NCBI RefSeq assembly: GCF_004117075.1 | Contig: NZ_CP026721.1 | Location: forward strand, 434,001-498,000 | Direction of reading: 5' to 3' | Length of the DNA: 64,000 nt | From: Fervidobacterium changbaicum | Lineage (GTDB): Bacteria > Thermotogota > Thermotogae > Thermotogales > Fervidobacteriaceae | The notes under the pieces: model-generated | What the model was told of the DNA's origin: nothing | Seen by the model: only the letters and a program-made list of their open reading frames with translations | The model's database searches: none | Program-made: the position numbers and the translations under genes | Part shown: piece by piece, positions 53,697 through 61,059 of the stretch | Numbering within the stretch: the first letter of the stretch is position 1 | How the letters are laid out: every line of letters begins with the position of its first letter

Positions 53697-55418
53697 TCAC
53701 ATCTTTTCTACGAGCTTGTAAAGTGTTTTTGCCGCAAGATAGGTACCTTCTTTTTCGTATCCCTCTACTCCGAGCATCGTTCTTATCTCCCCAACTCTTA
53801 CACCGGTTTCAAACATTTTTCGCAAGAACGTCTCAGCAATCTTATGGTGTTCTTCCTTTCGTTGAACTGCACCAAAGGGATTAGCAAAGTAACTTTCGGT
53901 CATTCCTTCCTCCGATGTAGTCCCTTTTGACATTCTTTTACCGGCCGAAAAGACTTCCAGCGCCTTTTCAACGTTGTCGAAGAAAACAACTCTTTCTTCA
54001 TCATTATGGACTTCCGTGTAATTGTTAGCGTACAGAAAGAAATCTATAGGTGTTGGCGTAATTACCTCTTTGTAGTTATTGAACGGTACTATCACCCTTG
54101 CGTTGATCTTATCAGGATTCATAAAGATACTCCTATCCATTGTGTAATAGGCATATCCGGGTGGGAGGTCGTCGAGTCTGACAAAGGCTCCTGTTTCTGT
54201 TCCATAGGCAACTACCCTACCATTGAGGATATCTAAAGACCCCATATCGTCGATAATAACATCTACGTATGCTACTTCTTCCAATCTATTCAGAGCATCA
54301 AGTGTTTCACTCTTCCCTGCACCGCTGTCACCCACAAACATAGCTACCGCACTCTTTCCATTCTTTAATACTATACGCGCCATAGAGCCATGAACAGGTA
54401 ATTTTCCTTGGTCTATCCTTATCAAATTGTGTAGTGTCAGCATTGTCTTTTTCATATACCCGAAATAGTCATTCTCATCTAAAGCAGGGATTACTCCAAC
54501 GTAGAGTTCTCCATCTTTAAATACAACTCCGTTCTTCCATTCGGGTTTGTAATCCGGGATACTTTCAACCGGCAAACCGAATATCAAAACACCGGATGTT
54601 TTCTTGCTCCTAATATCAACAATATCGGCGAATTGGAACAAGTTGCCTAAACCAGCCGCATGGGAAAGGTATTCTTTATGAACGAACACATAAACCAAAA
54701 GCTCTGCCACCAGCACAGGTACAAGGAACCAATCTCTTTCTCTGTTGCTTAGTTTGATTTGGTTTAATACTTGTTTCTCCACAACTGGTAATACACCTTT
54801 TCGTTTATTCGACCTGGTGTAAAAGATAACCGGAGGGTCGAATATGGCACCCCAGACCATGGGAATATCTTTAAATGCTTCAAACCGTTCATCAGAAATT
54901 TCTATCTCGTCAACCAAAAATGTAACTTGAGCGCCGCTTGGAAGTTGTCTAATGATATTTGTATTGTCTGGTGATATATTTTTCATAATTGTGCGGTACA
55001 AGTTCCTTATCAAATTCTTGAATTCCTCAGCAATCATAACCGCTGTAAAAACGATGCTGGTCTTCCTTGCATTGTCGATAGTATACCTCTCTTTTTTAAT
55101 CATGAACCTGTGCTTATTACGCCAAAAGGAGTAGAAGGATTCTACGAACTTTGCTAAGTCATCTGGATTTACATAGTTGATGATTGTTGTAATTTCACGT
55201 ATGTTCCTCAAAGTTAGTAGGTGAAGGTATTCGATGAAATGCTTAACATCGTAATCATCGCCTATGCGAAAAGCTTCCAAAGTCCTCAAAAGCGGCGAAT
55301 TCCTCTCTTTCAATACTGCAATGTACTCTCTAAGAAGGCTTTCGAAACCCGGGTTACTCAGTATCTCACTAGAGTCAGTGTAAACAATAGAGCCATCGAT
55401 AATCACACTTCTTCCCAT
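53697..55418 (-). CDS. P-loop protein related to HPr kinase and PEP carboxykinase
   Basis: This 573-residue protein is of unknown function. The first 330 residues are largely helical with no recognised domain. The C-terminal part has HGSMARIV, then the P-loop GDSGAGKSE (residues 363-371), an acidic IIDDMGSLD near 388-396 and GTETGAFVRLDDLPPG near 406-421. The P-loop resembles HPr kinase/phosphorylase, and the last block resembles PEP carboxykinase. No HPr-binding signature is evident. A protein or small-molecule kinase is plausible. AAGGAGGG precedes the ATG, which overlaps the mrnC end by 16 bases. Confidence 0.82.
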   Translation of the reverse strand: MGRSVIIDGSIVYTDSSEILSNPGFESLLREYIAVLKERNSPLLRTLEAFRIGDDYDVKHFIEYLHLLTLRNIREITTIINYVNPDDLAKFVESFYSFWRNKHRFMIKKERYTIDNARKTSIVFTAVMIAEEFKNLIRNLYRTIMKNISPDNTNIIRQLPSGAQVTFLVDEIEISDERFEAFKDIPMVWGAIFDPPVIFYTRSNKRKGVLPVVEKQVLNQIKLSNRERDWFLVPVLVAELLVYVFVHKEYLSHAAGLGNLFQFADIVDIRSKKTSGVLIFGLPVESIPDYKPEWKNGVVFKDGELYVGVIPALDENDYFGYMKKTMLTLHNLIRIDQGKLPVHGSMARIVLKNGKSAVAMFVGDSGAGKSETLDALNRLEEVAYVDVIIDDMGSLDILNGRVVAYGTETGAFVRLDDLPPGYAYYTMDRSIFMNPDKINARVIVPFNNYKEVITPTPIDFFLYANNYTEVHNDEERVVFFDNVEKALEVFSAGKRMSKGTTSEEGMTESYFANPFGAVQRKEEHHKIAETFLRKMFETGVRVGEIRTMLGVEGYEKEGTYLAAKTLYKLVEKM

Positions 55419-55804
55419 CGCAATCCCTCCTTTAGAAGAAACCCAAGACGCTCTCTATCTGTAAGATAAAGATATCCAACTAATGCTTCAAAACCGGTAC
55501 TTTTAATGTAAAGGCGGTCATTACCATGCTTTCTTGCGCTCTTACTATTCATCCCACGACGTACAATGTCTCTCTCCTTTTCAGTAAGCAGTGTCATTAT
55601 CCTGTCCAATGCTTTACTTTGGCCTTCACGTGAAACGTAGGTATTAGAGAGTTTGTGTAAATCCCTTGCCTTAACATCTTTTAAAATGTGCAGTTTAACG
55701 TAAAGATTGTAAACAGCATCGCCGAGATAAGCCAAGGTGTCGCTAGATAACTCTTCAGCATTAACTGTGGGAACTGGAAATACACACGACATGTCAAGCC
55801 GCAT
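55403..55804 (-). CDS. mrnC: Mini-ribonuclease 3
   Basis: This protein of about 133 residues is an RNase III catalytic domain without an RNA-binding domain. It has LAYLGDAVYNLYVKLHIL (acidic metal ligand), SNTYVSREGQSKAL, and the second acidic cluster in TGFEALVGYLYL. In Bacillus, MrnC matures 23S rRNA ends. The start is uncertain because no good ribosome binding site is seen. I used the ATG overlapping the upstream DUF1667 gene by 11 bases. ATG at 55828 is possible. Confidence 0.88.
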   Translation of the reverse strand: MRLDMSCVFPVPTVNAEELSSDTLAYLGDAVYNLYVKLHILKDVKARDLHKLSNTYVSREGQSKALDRIMTLLTEKERDIVRRGMNSKSARKHGNDRLYIKSTGFEALVGYLYLTDRERLGFLLKEGLRWEEV

Positions 55805-56177
55805 CTGATCTTTCTGCTCTTTCGACATTTCTGGTTGCAACAATATCAGCTCCTGTGTTAAGTATGTCCTTGATAATTACATCTCCAACTCTTACAGGTG
55901 CTTCGACCCTGGTATTTTTCAAAATATCCATAATTTTCATAACTAATCTCCTTGGTATTGGTTTGTTTGTCTTCACAGATACCAACGGTAGTTCTCCATT
56001 TAACACCAGAACACTCGAAGTTAATATTCTCAAAGGCTCAATTATCTCCTGTTTTCCATATTCGATTCCACGTGGGCATCTATTTCCAGAAACGATTATC
56101 TCTCCGTTATCCTCTTGCCTAACCGTTAATCTACAACCTAACGGACACATTATACAAACCATTTCTTCCACTTTCAT
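55794..56177 (-). CDS. DUF1667 cysteine-rich protein (GlpABC-like third subunit)
   Basis: This 127-residue protein has CIMCPLGC at residues 8-15 and CPRG near 34, then a domain with VSVKTNKPIPRRLVMKIMDIL. DUF1667 proteins are encoded next to two FAD oxidoreductases in Thermotoga and Clostridia as part of a glycerol-3-phosphate or NADH dehydrogenase-like set. The cysteines may bind a metal or Fe-S cluster. GGAGGTG precedes the ATG, which overlaps the upstream oxidoreductase stop. Confidence 0.9.
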   Translation of the reverse strand: MKVEEMVCIMCPLGCRLTVRQEDNGEIIVSGNRCPRGIEYGKQEIIEPLRILTSSVLVLNGELPLVSVKTNKPIPRRLVMKIMDILKNTRVEAPVRVGDVIIKDILNTGADIVATRNVERAERSDAA

Positions 56178-57415
56178 TCTAACACCTCCACTACAATATC
56201 TCCACTCCCGATTTTTGACTCGGGAATCTTGATGTTAACCATTTCACTCGGTGAAAGATTAAGATGCTTTTTGCTGTATAGCAGATTGTTCCTTTGCTTT
56301 ATACGTATGGTTCCCTCTTCCATCGGCTTTTTAACTCGTAGATAGATGTTAAGATTCGTCCCTTCCTCGTACCAAGACGGGAATAAAATCCCTACATTTT
56401 GACCTTTTTCTACAAAGAATTTTGCAGGTTCCCAACTGTTTTTGACGTACATCGCTGCAAACTTTCCTGCAACGGTCCCTTCTTCTGTAACCCAGTCGAC
56501 GAGGTCGTATATTACTGTGCAGTTCCCAGCTGCGAAAATCCAATTCAAAGAAGACCTTCCAGAGCTTGATGTCACAATACCTTTCGTCCACGGGTCAATT
56601 TTAAGGAAGTCCTTGAATAAAGTTGTTTGGGGAATCAGTCCTACGGAGAGAACCAACGTATCAACTTTGAACTTTTTTTCTGTGCCAGGAATTGGCTTAA
56701 AATCTTTGTCGAGTTGAGCGATAATAACCTCTTCCAACCTTTCCTTTCCGTAAATACCTACAACAGTATGACTCAGGTAAAGTGGAATATCAAAATCTTT
56801 CAAACACTGCCTTATATTCCTTTCTAGTCCACCTGGGTACGGCATTCTTTCAACAACTGCTACGACTTCAACACCCTCAAGAGTAAGTCGTCTGGCCATT
56901 ATCAGCCCTATATCTCCAGACCCAACTATTATAGCTTTTCGACCAGGTAGCCTGTTTTCCAAGTTCACAAATCTCTGAGCAACACCAGCTGTAAAAACAC
57001 CGGCAGGTCTGGTCCCAGGAACAAGTATTCCACCCATAGGTCTTTCCCTTGCGCCTGTTGCAACAATAAGGGCTTTCGGCTTGTAGAGTGTTATTCCTTC
57101 GACTGATGCAACGACTACTTCTTTTCTCTTATAATCTATTTGATGCACGTATTGCTCAACTTTAACATCTATATTCGGATACTGATGAACTATTCTCTTA
57201 ATCCTTTCCGCATATTCAGGACCAGTTAATTCTTCTCTGAAATAATGCAATCCAAAACCGTTATGGATACATTGGTTCAAGACACCACCACTTCTGTCAT
57301 CTCTCTCAACCAAAACTACCTCGTTAACTCCTTCTCTCGCAGCCCCGATTGCAGCTCCCAGCCCTGCTGCTCCAGCACCTATAACAAGAATATCGACATT
57401 TCTTTCTTTTATCAT
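56174..57415 (-). CDS. FAD/NAD(P)-dependent oxidoreductase (GlpB/Nox-like)
   Basis: This 413-residue flavoprotein has an N-terminal FAD-binding GAGAAGLGAAIGAAREG with VERDDRSGG. A second dinucleotide fold follows with KAIIVGSGDIGLIMARRLTLEG for NAD(P)H. VATGARERPMGG and FAAGNCTVIYDLVDWVTEEG match the family's ATG and late FAD motifs. It is coupled by ATGA overlaps to both neighbours, so the three probably form one complex that passes electrons from glycerol-3-phosphate or a related substrate to NAD(P) or another acceptor. Confidence 0.9.
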   Translation of the reverse strand: MIKERNVDILVIGAGAAGLGAAIGAAREGVNEVVLVERDDRSGGVLNQCIHNGFGLHYFREELTGPEYAERIKRIVHQYPNIDVKVEQYVHQIDYKRKEVVVASVEGITLYKPKALIVATGARERPMGGILVPGTRPAGVFTAGVAQRFVNLENRLPGRKAIIVGSGDIGLIMARRLTLEGVEVVAVVERMPYPGGLERNIRQCLKDFDIPLYLSHTVVGIYGKERLEEVIIAQLDKDFKPIPGTEKKFKVDTLVLSVGLIPQTTLFKDFLKIDPWTKGIVTSSSGRSSLNWIFAAGNCTVIYDLVDWVTEEGTVAGKFAAMYVKNSWEPAKFFVEKGQNVGILFPSWYEEGTNLNIYLRVKKPMEEGTIRIKQRNNLLYSKKHLNLSPSEMVNIKIPESKIGSGDIVVEVLE

Positions 57416-58854
57416 TTTCTCACCTTCCCTAATAGAATGAAACTACCTTCGCTGCGAAGTCTTATGTCCGAAGCATCAACTCCGAGTTCTCTTGCTAAGA
57501 TTTTCATTATTCTGTGCATACAGAATCCTCCTTGGCAACTACCGAACATTGCGCGAGTTCTGAATTTTATTCCATCTATCGTTCTCGCACCTCGTTTAAT
57601 GGCTTCCAATATTTCCCTTTCGGTTACCTTATTGCAGAAACATATCATCTTTCCGGCAAGCGGGTCTTTCTCGATTTCTTCATTCCATATCGAGGGTGGC
57701 AAATCTGCGTAGTGTTTTATCCTTTCTCTAGTAGCTTTGAAATTTCCTTTCTCATGAAACGTTTCGCCCATGGCTTCCTGGACTTCTTCGACCATAAACT
57801 TTGCAATTGCAGGTGCTGCAGTTAAACCTGGTGATCGCATGGCTATCACATTAAAGAAACCTGTCACACTGGTTCTACCTATAAAGAAATCCTTTTGAGG
57901 ACTTTCTGGCCTTAAGCCTGCGAATGTTTTTATCGATGCTCTGAAATCAATCAGTGGTGCCATCTTCAACGCTCTGGATATCAGAGCCTCAAATCCTTCA
58001 AACGTAGTTGATGTATCCTCTCTGAATTCTCTTTCAGGTGGCAAATCGACGGCGGTTGGGCCAACCAAAATTCCGCCATCCACTGTAGGAGTAACAAGCG
58101 TTCCTTTACCAAGAACGGAAGGCGTTGGGAAGAGAATGCTCTTTACAAAGCCACTGAATTCTTGCTTATCTAACAGGATGTATTCTCCTTTTCTTGGATG
58201 CAGCGGTACGAACTCTGCACCAGCCATTTTTGCAACTTCATCGCCGTACATTCCAGCTGCGTTAATAAGCACATCCACTTCAAATTCACCTTTGTTGGTT
58301 ACAACCTTTTTGATCTTTTGGTTTTCTGTTACTATCTCCAAGACTTGCGTGTCAAGATACAGTTTTGCTCCATTTTCCACTGCGTTTTCCACAGCTGCCA
58401 TAGCAACCATCCAAGGTTCTGTTATACCGGCTGTTGGTGCCCAAAGGGCAGCTATAACCTCTGGATTAACATTTGGTTCGTACGAAAGGATTTTGTCTCT
58501 ATCCCAAATTTCTAAACCTGGTACTCCGTTTATTTCACCGCGCTTATATAGTTCTTCCAAAACTCTTACTTCGTCATCTTTAAAGGCCAGCACTAAAGAA
58601 CCTATTCTTTTTAAATCGAACTGCAGCTCCTTCGCAAGCTCTGTGTACAATGAGTTACCTGGGACACAGAACTTCGAGCGAACCGTTCCTGGTTCATCAT
58701 CGTATCCAGCATGGACAATCGCAGAGTTAGCTTTTGTTATGCCCATCCCAACATCCCAATTCTTCTCAAAAATTAGAACCTCAACATCATATCTACTCAT
58801 CTCTCTGGCAATTAAGGCTCCAACAACACCTGCACCAATGATACCTACTCTCAT
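57412..58854 (-). CDS. GlpA-like FAD dehydrogenase with C-terminal [2Fe-2S] domain
   Basis: This 480-residue protein has an N-terminal DAO-fold FAD domain (IGAGVVGALIAREMS, KANSAIVHAGYDDEPGT) like anaerobic glycerol-3-phosphate dehydrogenase. A C-terminal BFD-like iron-sulfur domain has CFCNKVTEREI and GSCQGGFCMHRI near residues 408-455. Oxidation of glycerol-3-phosphate to dihydroxyacetone phosphate is the likely role, though 2-hydroxyglutarate-type substrates cannot be excluded. It heads a five-gene minus-strand operon. CGGGGGTGA precedes the ATG. The IS copy B begins 24 bases upstream and has separated it from its original promoter. Confidence 0.9.
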   Translation of the reverse strand: MRVGIIGAGVVGALIAREMSRYDVEVLIFEKNWDVGMGITKANSAIVHAGYDDEPGTVRSKFCVPGNSLYTELAKELQFDLKRIGSLVLAFKDDEVRVLEELYKRGEINGVPGLEIWDRDKILSYEPNVNPEVIAALWAPTAGITEPWMVAMAAVENAVENGAKLYLDTQVLEIVTENQKIKKVVTNKGEFEVDVLINAAGMYGDEVAKMAGAEFVPLHPRKGEYILLDKQEFSGFVKSILFPTPSVLGKGTLVTPTVDGGILVGPTAVDLPPEREFREDTSTTFEGFEALISRALKMAPLIDFRASIKTFAGLRPESPQKDFFIGRTSVTGFFNVIAMRSPGLTAAPAIAKFMVEEVQEAMGETFHEKGNFKATRERIKHYADLPPSIWNEEIEKDPLAGKMICFCNKVTEREILEAIKRGARTIDGIKFRTRAMFGSCQGGFCMHRIMKILARELGVDASDIRLRSEGSFILLGKVRK

Positions 58855-58870
58855 TTCTTCACCCCCGAGT

Positions 58871-58878
58871 GCTAAATT
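58871..58878 (+). repeat. target-site duplication of IS copy B, left
   Basis: GCTAAATT occurs directly before the left inverted repeat and again directly after the right one (59920-59927). An 8-base duplication fits IS6-like elements and shows a simple insertion here. Confidence 0.9.
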
Positions 58879-59919
58879 GATGCTGTTAACTAAAAGTATT
58901 GAAAATTTCCAAAAACCGTATTATCTTCTTATTAGTGGAACACCCCCCACCATCAATTCTCACAAAAAGGAGGTACTCCACTATGCAAAATTCTGTAGTC
59001 TCTTGCCCCAAATGCGGCTCTACCAACATCTACAAAAACGGTCATGATAAGTACGGTAACCAACAATACTTTTGCAAAGACTGTAAGCGCACTTTCAGAC
59101 TTGTTCATTCAAAAAAACACAAGTTCTTCTCTTTCCCTTATCCTAAATGCCCTGTCTGTGGAAAAACTATGCAAATCCACAAAATCAAAAAAGCCTTCGT
59201 TAAGTTCCGTTGCCGTTCTTGCCATACCAGAGACGAAATCCCAACTAACTTACCTCAATTTGTCCCTCTTCCTTTCGACTCTTTCAAGTTCTTCCGTTTC
59301 CCTATCTTTATTGTTCTTAAAGCCTTCGTCCTTTATTTCAAAGCTGTGTCCTTGCGTTCCATCAGAGACTCACTTAATATCAAAGTCTCTCATGTCGCTA
59401 TCTACAAGTGGATCCTTAAGTTGTCTTGTTTCTTTTCCATCCTCGTTCCTGTAGATGCTTTCAAAGTCCATGGTGATGAAACTGTCGTTTTGTTTAAATC
59501 CAAAAAGTACTATGTTTGGTTCTTAGTTGAGCACGATTCGAATCTTATTGTTGCTTGGCATGTATCCAAATATCGCGATATGGGTCAAGTGAAGATATTG
59601 TTAGAGAAGTTCTTTGGTAACAACGAAAGAACAATCGAACTAATTACAGATGGACTTGGTGCATATGGTGCAGTGAAGATACTATACAAGAATATCAATC
59701 ATATTGTTGTGAGACTTGGGCAAAACAATCAATGTGAATCGAAGTTTTCGTTATTCCAAGACTTTGTACGAGCCAAGCGTGGATTTAAGAATATTGACAA
59801 TCTTCCAATGTACGTAAACAGTTTTTGTGTAGTGAGAAATCTCTTGAAACTGAATGGCAATGATATTGCGCGTGTTATGAGTGTTCTATTGTCTTCCATC
59901 ACTACAAGTTAACAGCATC
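58879..59919 (+). mobile_element. insertion sequence, copy B (1041 bp)
   Basis: The element has perfect GATGCTGTTAACT termini in inverse orientation and encodes one transposase. It is flanked by the 8-base direct repeat GCTAAATT, marking a clean insertion. It is inverted relative to copy A at 40620-41660 and nearly identical. The one difference I found is at 59124. Its transposase promoter may be TTGAAA at 58899-58904 with TATCTT at 58922-58927 (17-base spacer). The left end lies 24 bases upstream of the divergent GlpA-like gene. Confidence 0.95.
58983..59912 (+). CDS. zinc-ribbon DDE transposase (IS6/IS1-like), copy B
   Basis: This 309-residue protein is identical to copy A except Phe instead of Leu at residue 48. 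The zinc ribbon, HTH-like segment and the D-D-E core (HGDET, ITDGLGAYG, NNQCESKFS) are all intact. The frame is unbroken and the element has a target duplication, so it is probably active or was until recently. GGAGG lies nine bases before the ATG. Confidence 0.93.
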   Translation: MQNSVVSCPKCGSTNIYKNGHDKYGNQQYFCKDCKRTFRLVHSKKHKFFSFPYPKCPVCGKTMQIHKIKKAFVKFRCRSCHTRDEIPTNLPQFVPLPFDSFKFFRFPIFIVLKAFVLYFKAVSLRSIRDSLNIKVSHVAIYKWILKLSCFFSILVPVDAFKVHGDETVVLFKSKKYYVWFLVEHDSNLIVAWHVSKYRDMGQVKILLEKFFGNNERTIELITDGLGAYGAVKILYKNINHIVVRLGQNNQCESKFSLFQDFVRAKRGFKNIDNLPMYVNSFCVVRNLLKLNGNDIARVMSVLLSSITTS

Positions 59920-59927
59920 GCTAAATT
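59920..59927 (+). repeat. target-site duplication of IS copy B, right
   Basis: This is the second copy of GCTAAATT, directly after the right inverted repeat, matching 58871-58878 exactly. Confidence 0.9.
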
Positions 59928-60021
59928 GGAAAAATTTCCCTCGTAATTATTCTATCACAAAACCTACGTGCTCCGTATCAAAGTATTTGAACAAAAGTTC
60001 CTGTTATAATTTCTTAATTTT

Positions 60022-60053
60022 TTGAGCACTGGTGCTCTCAATTGTGGTATAAT
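60022..60053 (+). promoter_or_regulatory. tmk promoter with internal inverted repeat
   Basis: An extended -10 TGGTATAAT (ending 60053) lies upstream of tmk. A TTGAGC at 60022-60027 is 20 bases away, longer than ideal. Between them GAGCAC-TG-GTGCTC (60024-60037) forms a symmetrical site where a repressor could bind. A second extended -10 (TGTTATAAT, 60002-60010) lies further upstream. Confidence 0.5.
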
Positions 60054-60089
60054 TTTCGTGAAAAGACATAGTAAAGGGAGGAGCTCACT

Positions 60090-60689
60090 GTGTTCGTATC
60101 ATTCGAGGGAATAGACGGATGCGGCAAAAGTACGCAGATTGACCTTTTCACAAAGTATTTGGAATCAAACGGCATTAACTATGTTAAGGTGAGAGAACCT
60201 GGAGGCACAAAGTTAGGAGAAAGGATAAGGCAGCTATTGGTTAGTGAAGAAATGATCTCTCGAAGTGAATTATTGCTTTTTCTAGCTTCAAGAGCTCAGC
60301 TCGTTGAAGAAGTTATAAAACCCGCATTGAAGGAAGGAAAAGTTGTGGTCGCTGATAGATTTGCGCACTCAAGCGTTGCATATCAAGGTTGTGGCAGAAA
60401 TTTGGGGATGGACGTTGTTAAAATGCTAAATGACTTTGCAACCAACGGAATCTATCCAGACTTGGTGTTCTACATCGATATCCCTGTTGAATTGGCAATG
60501 CTAAGGATAAGCAAAGAACACAGGGACAGAATTGAACGCGAAGGTGTAGAATTTTTCGAAAGAGTCAGAAGTTGCTACCAGCAATTGTGCAGAAGTGAGG
60601 AAAGTTTTGTACTAATTGATGGGACAAAAGATAAACAATCTATAAGTGGTGAAATAATAAGGATTTTTGAAAAGCACTATAAAATATGA
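60090..60689 (+). CDS. tmk: thymidylate kinase
   Basis: This 199-residue enzyme phosphorylates dTMP to dTDP for DNA synthesis. The P-loop is EGIDGCGKSTQ (residues 5-15), followed by the DR-x-x-x-S/A region VVADRFAHSSVAYQG, LREPGGT-like VREPGGTKLGERIR and the YIDIPVELAMLRI segment before the lid. The GTG start follows GGGAGGAG. It is transcribed alone and converges on fliQ. Confidence 0.96.
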   Translation: MFVSFEGIDGCGKSTQIDLFTKYLESNGINYVKVREPGGTKLGERIRQLLVSEEMISRSELLLFLASRAQLVEEVIKPALKEGKVVVADRFAHSSVAYQGCGRNLGMDVVKMLNDFATNGIYPDLVFYIDIPVELAMLRISKEHRDRIEREGVEFFERVRSCYQQLCRSEESFVLIDGTKDKQSISGEIIRIFEKHYKI

Positions 60690-60702
60690 ATAAACCGTGA
60701 TA

Positions 60703-60969
60703 CTAAATCATAGACATGTACTTTTCTATGATGTCCTTGATAAAATCAAGCACACTTTCGACCATCCAACCAAAGAGGAACATAAGAGTCAGAAAGACGA
60801 CTATAATGCGTGGTGCAAACGTTAGAGTCTGCTCATGGATCTGTGTTGCAGCTTGAAAGATACTAATCAAAATACCTACCGCGAGGCTAACAAGTAGCGG
60901 AGGTGTTATAAGTGTCAACAGCAATTGTATTCCGTGTTTTACGATATCCAGGAAAACCTCTATGGTCAT
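60703..60969 (-). CDS. fliQ: flagellar biosynthesis protein FliQ
   Basis: This 88-residue protein is a two-helix subunit of the flagellar type III export gate. Helix one is about residues 12-38 and helix two about 52-78. The family block GILISIFQAATQIHEQTLTFAPRI is complete. AAAGGAG lies nine bases before the ATG. Its usual partners fliP, fliR and flhB are not in the window. It stands alone between two plus-strand genes and has its own promoter. Confidence 0.95.
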   Translation of the reverse strand: MTIEVFLDIVKHGIQLLLTLITPPLLVSLAVGILISIFQAATQIHEQTLTFAPRIIVVFLTLMFLFGWMVESVLDFIKDIIEKYMSMI

Positions 60970-61007
60970 AGCAGAATCTCCTTTCGTTTTTCAGTACTTT
61001 TTTACTT

Positions 61008-61036
61008 ATTATAGCAAAAATATGGGAAACACTCAA
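61008..61036 (-). promoter_or_regulatory. promoter of fliQ
   Basis: On the minus strand TTGAGT (61031-61036) and a perfect TATAAT (61008-61013) are separated by 17 bases. The predicted start is near 61001, about 30 bases before the fliQ ATG. It is a housekeeping-type promoter, not a sigma-28 flagellar one. It overlaps the leader of the divergent lipoprotein gene. Confidence 0.75.
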
Positions 61037-61059
61037 ATCCGATTTTTGGGGGGAGAGTT

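Noticed and set aside
58136-59047. A 303-codon plus-strand open frame opposite the GlpA-like gene
   Set aside because: It is antisense to a well-supported FAD dehydrogenase, has Ser/Thr/Pro-rich composition and runs into the IS end. It is a shadow of the coding strand.
59044-59454. A 136-codon open frame inside the transposase gene, same strand, present in both IS copies (41085-41495 in copy A)
   Set aside because: It is a +1 frame shadow with Ser/Leu/Lys-rich low-complexity translation and no ribosome binding site. Its presence in both copies only reflects that the copies are nearly identical.
40620-59919. Composite transposon made of the two inverted IS copies and the 18 kb between them
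   Set aside because: The interior holds ordinary chromosomal genes (argF, tsaC, hslV, yqeK), and copy B alone has a complete target duplication, so the copies inserted separately.
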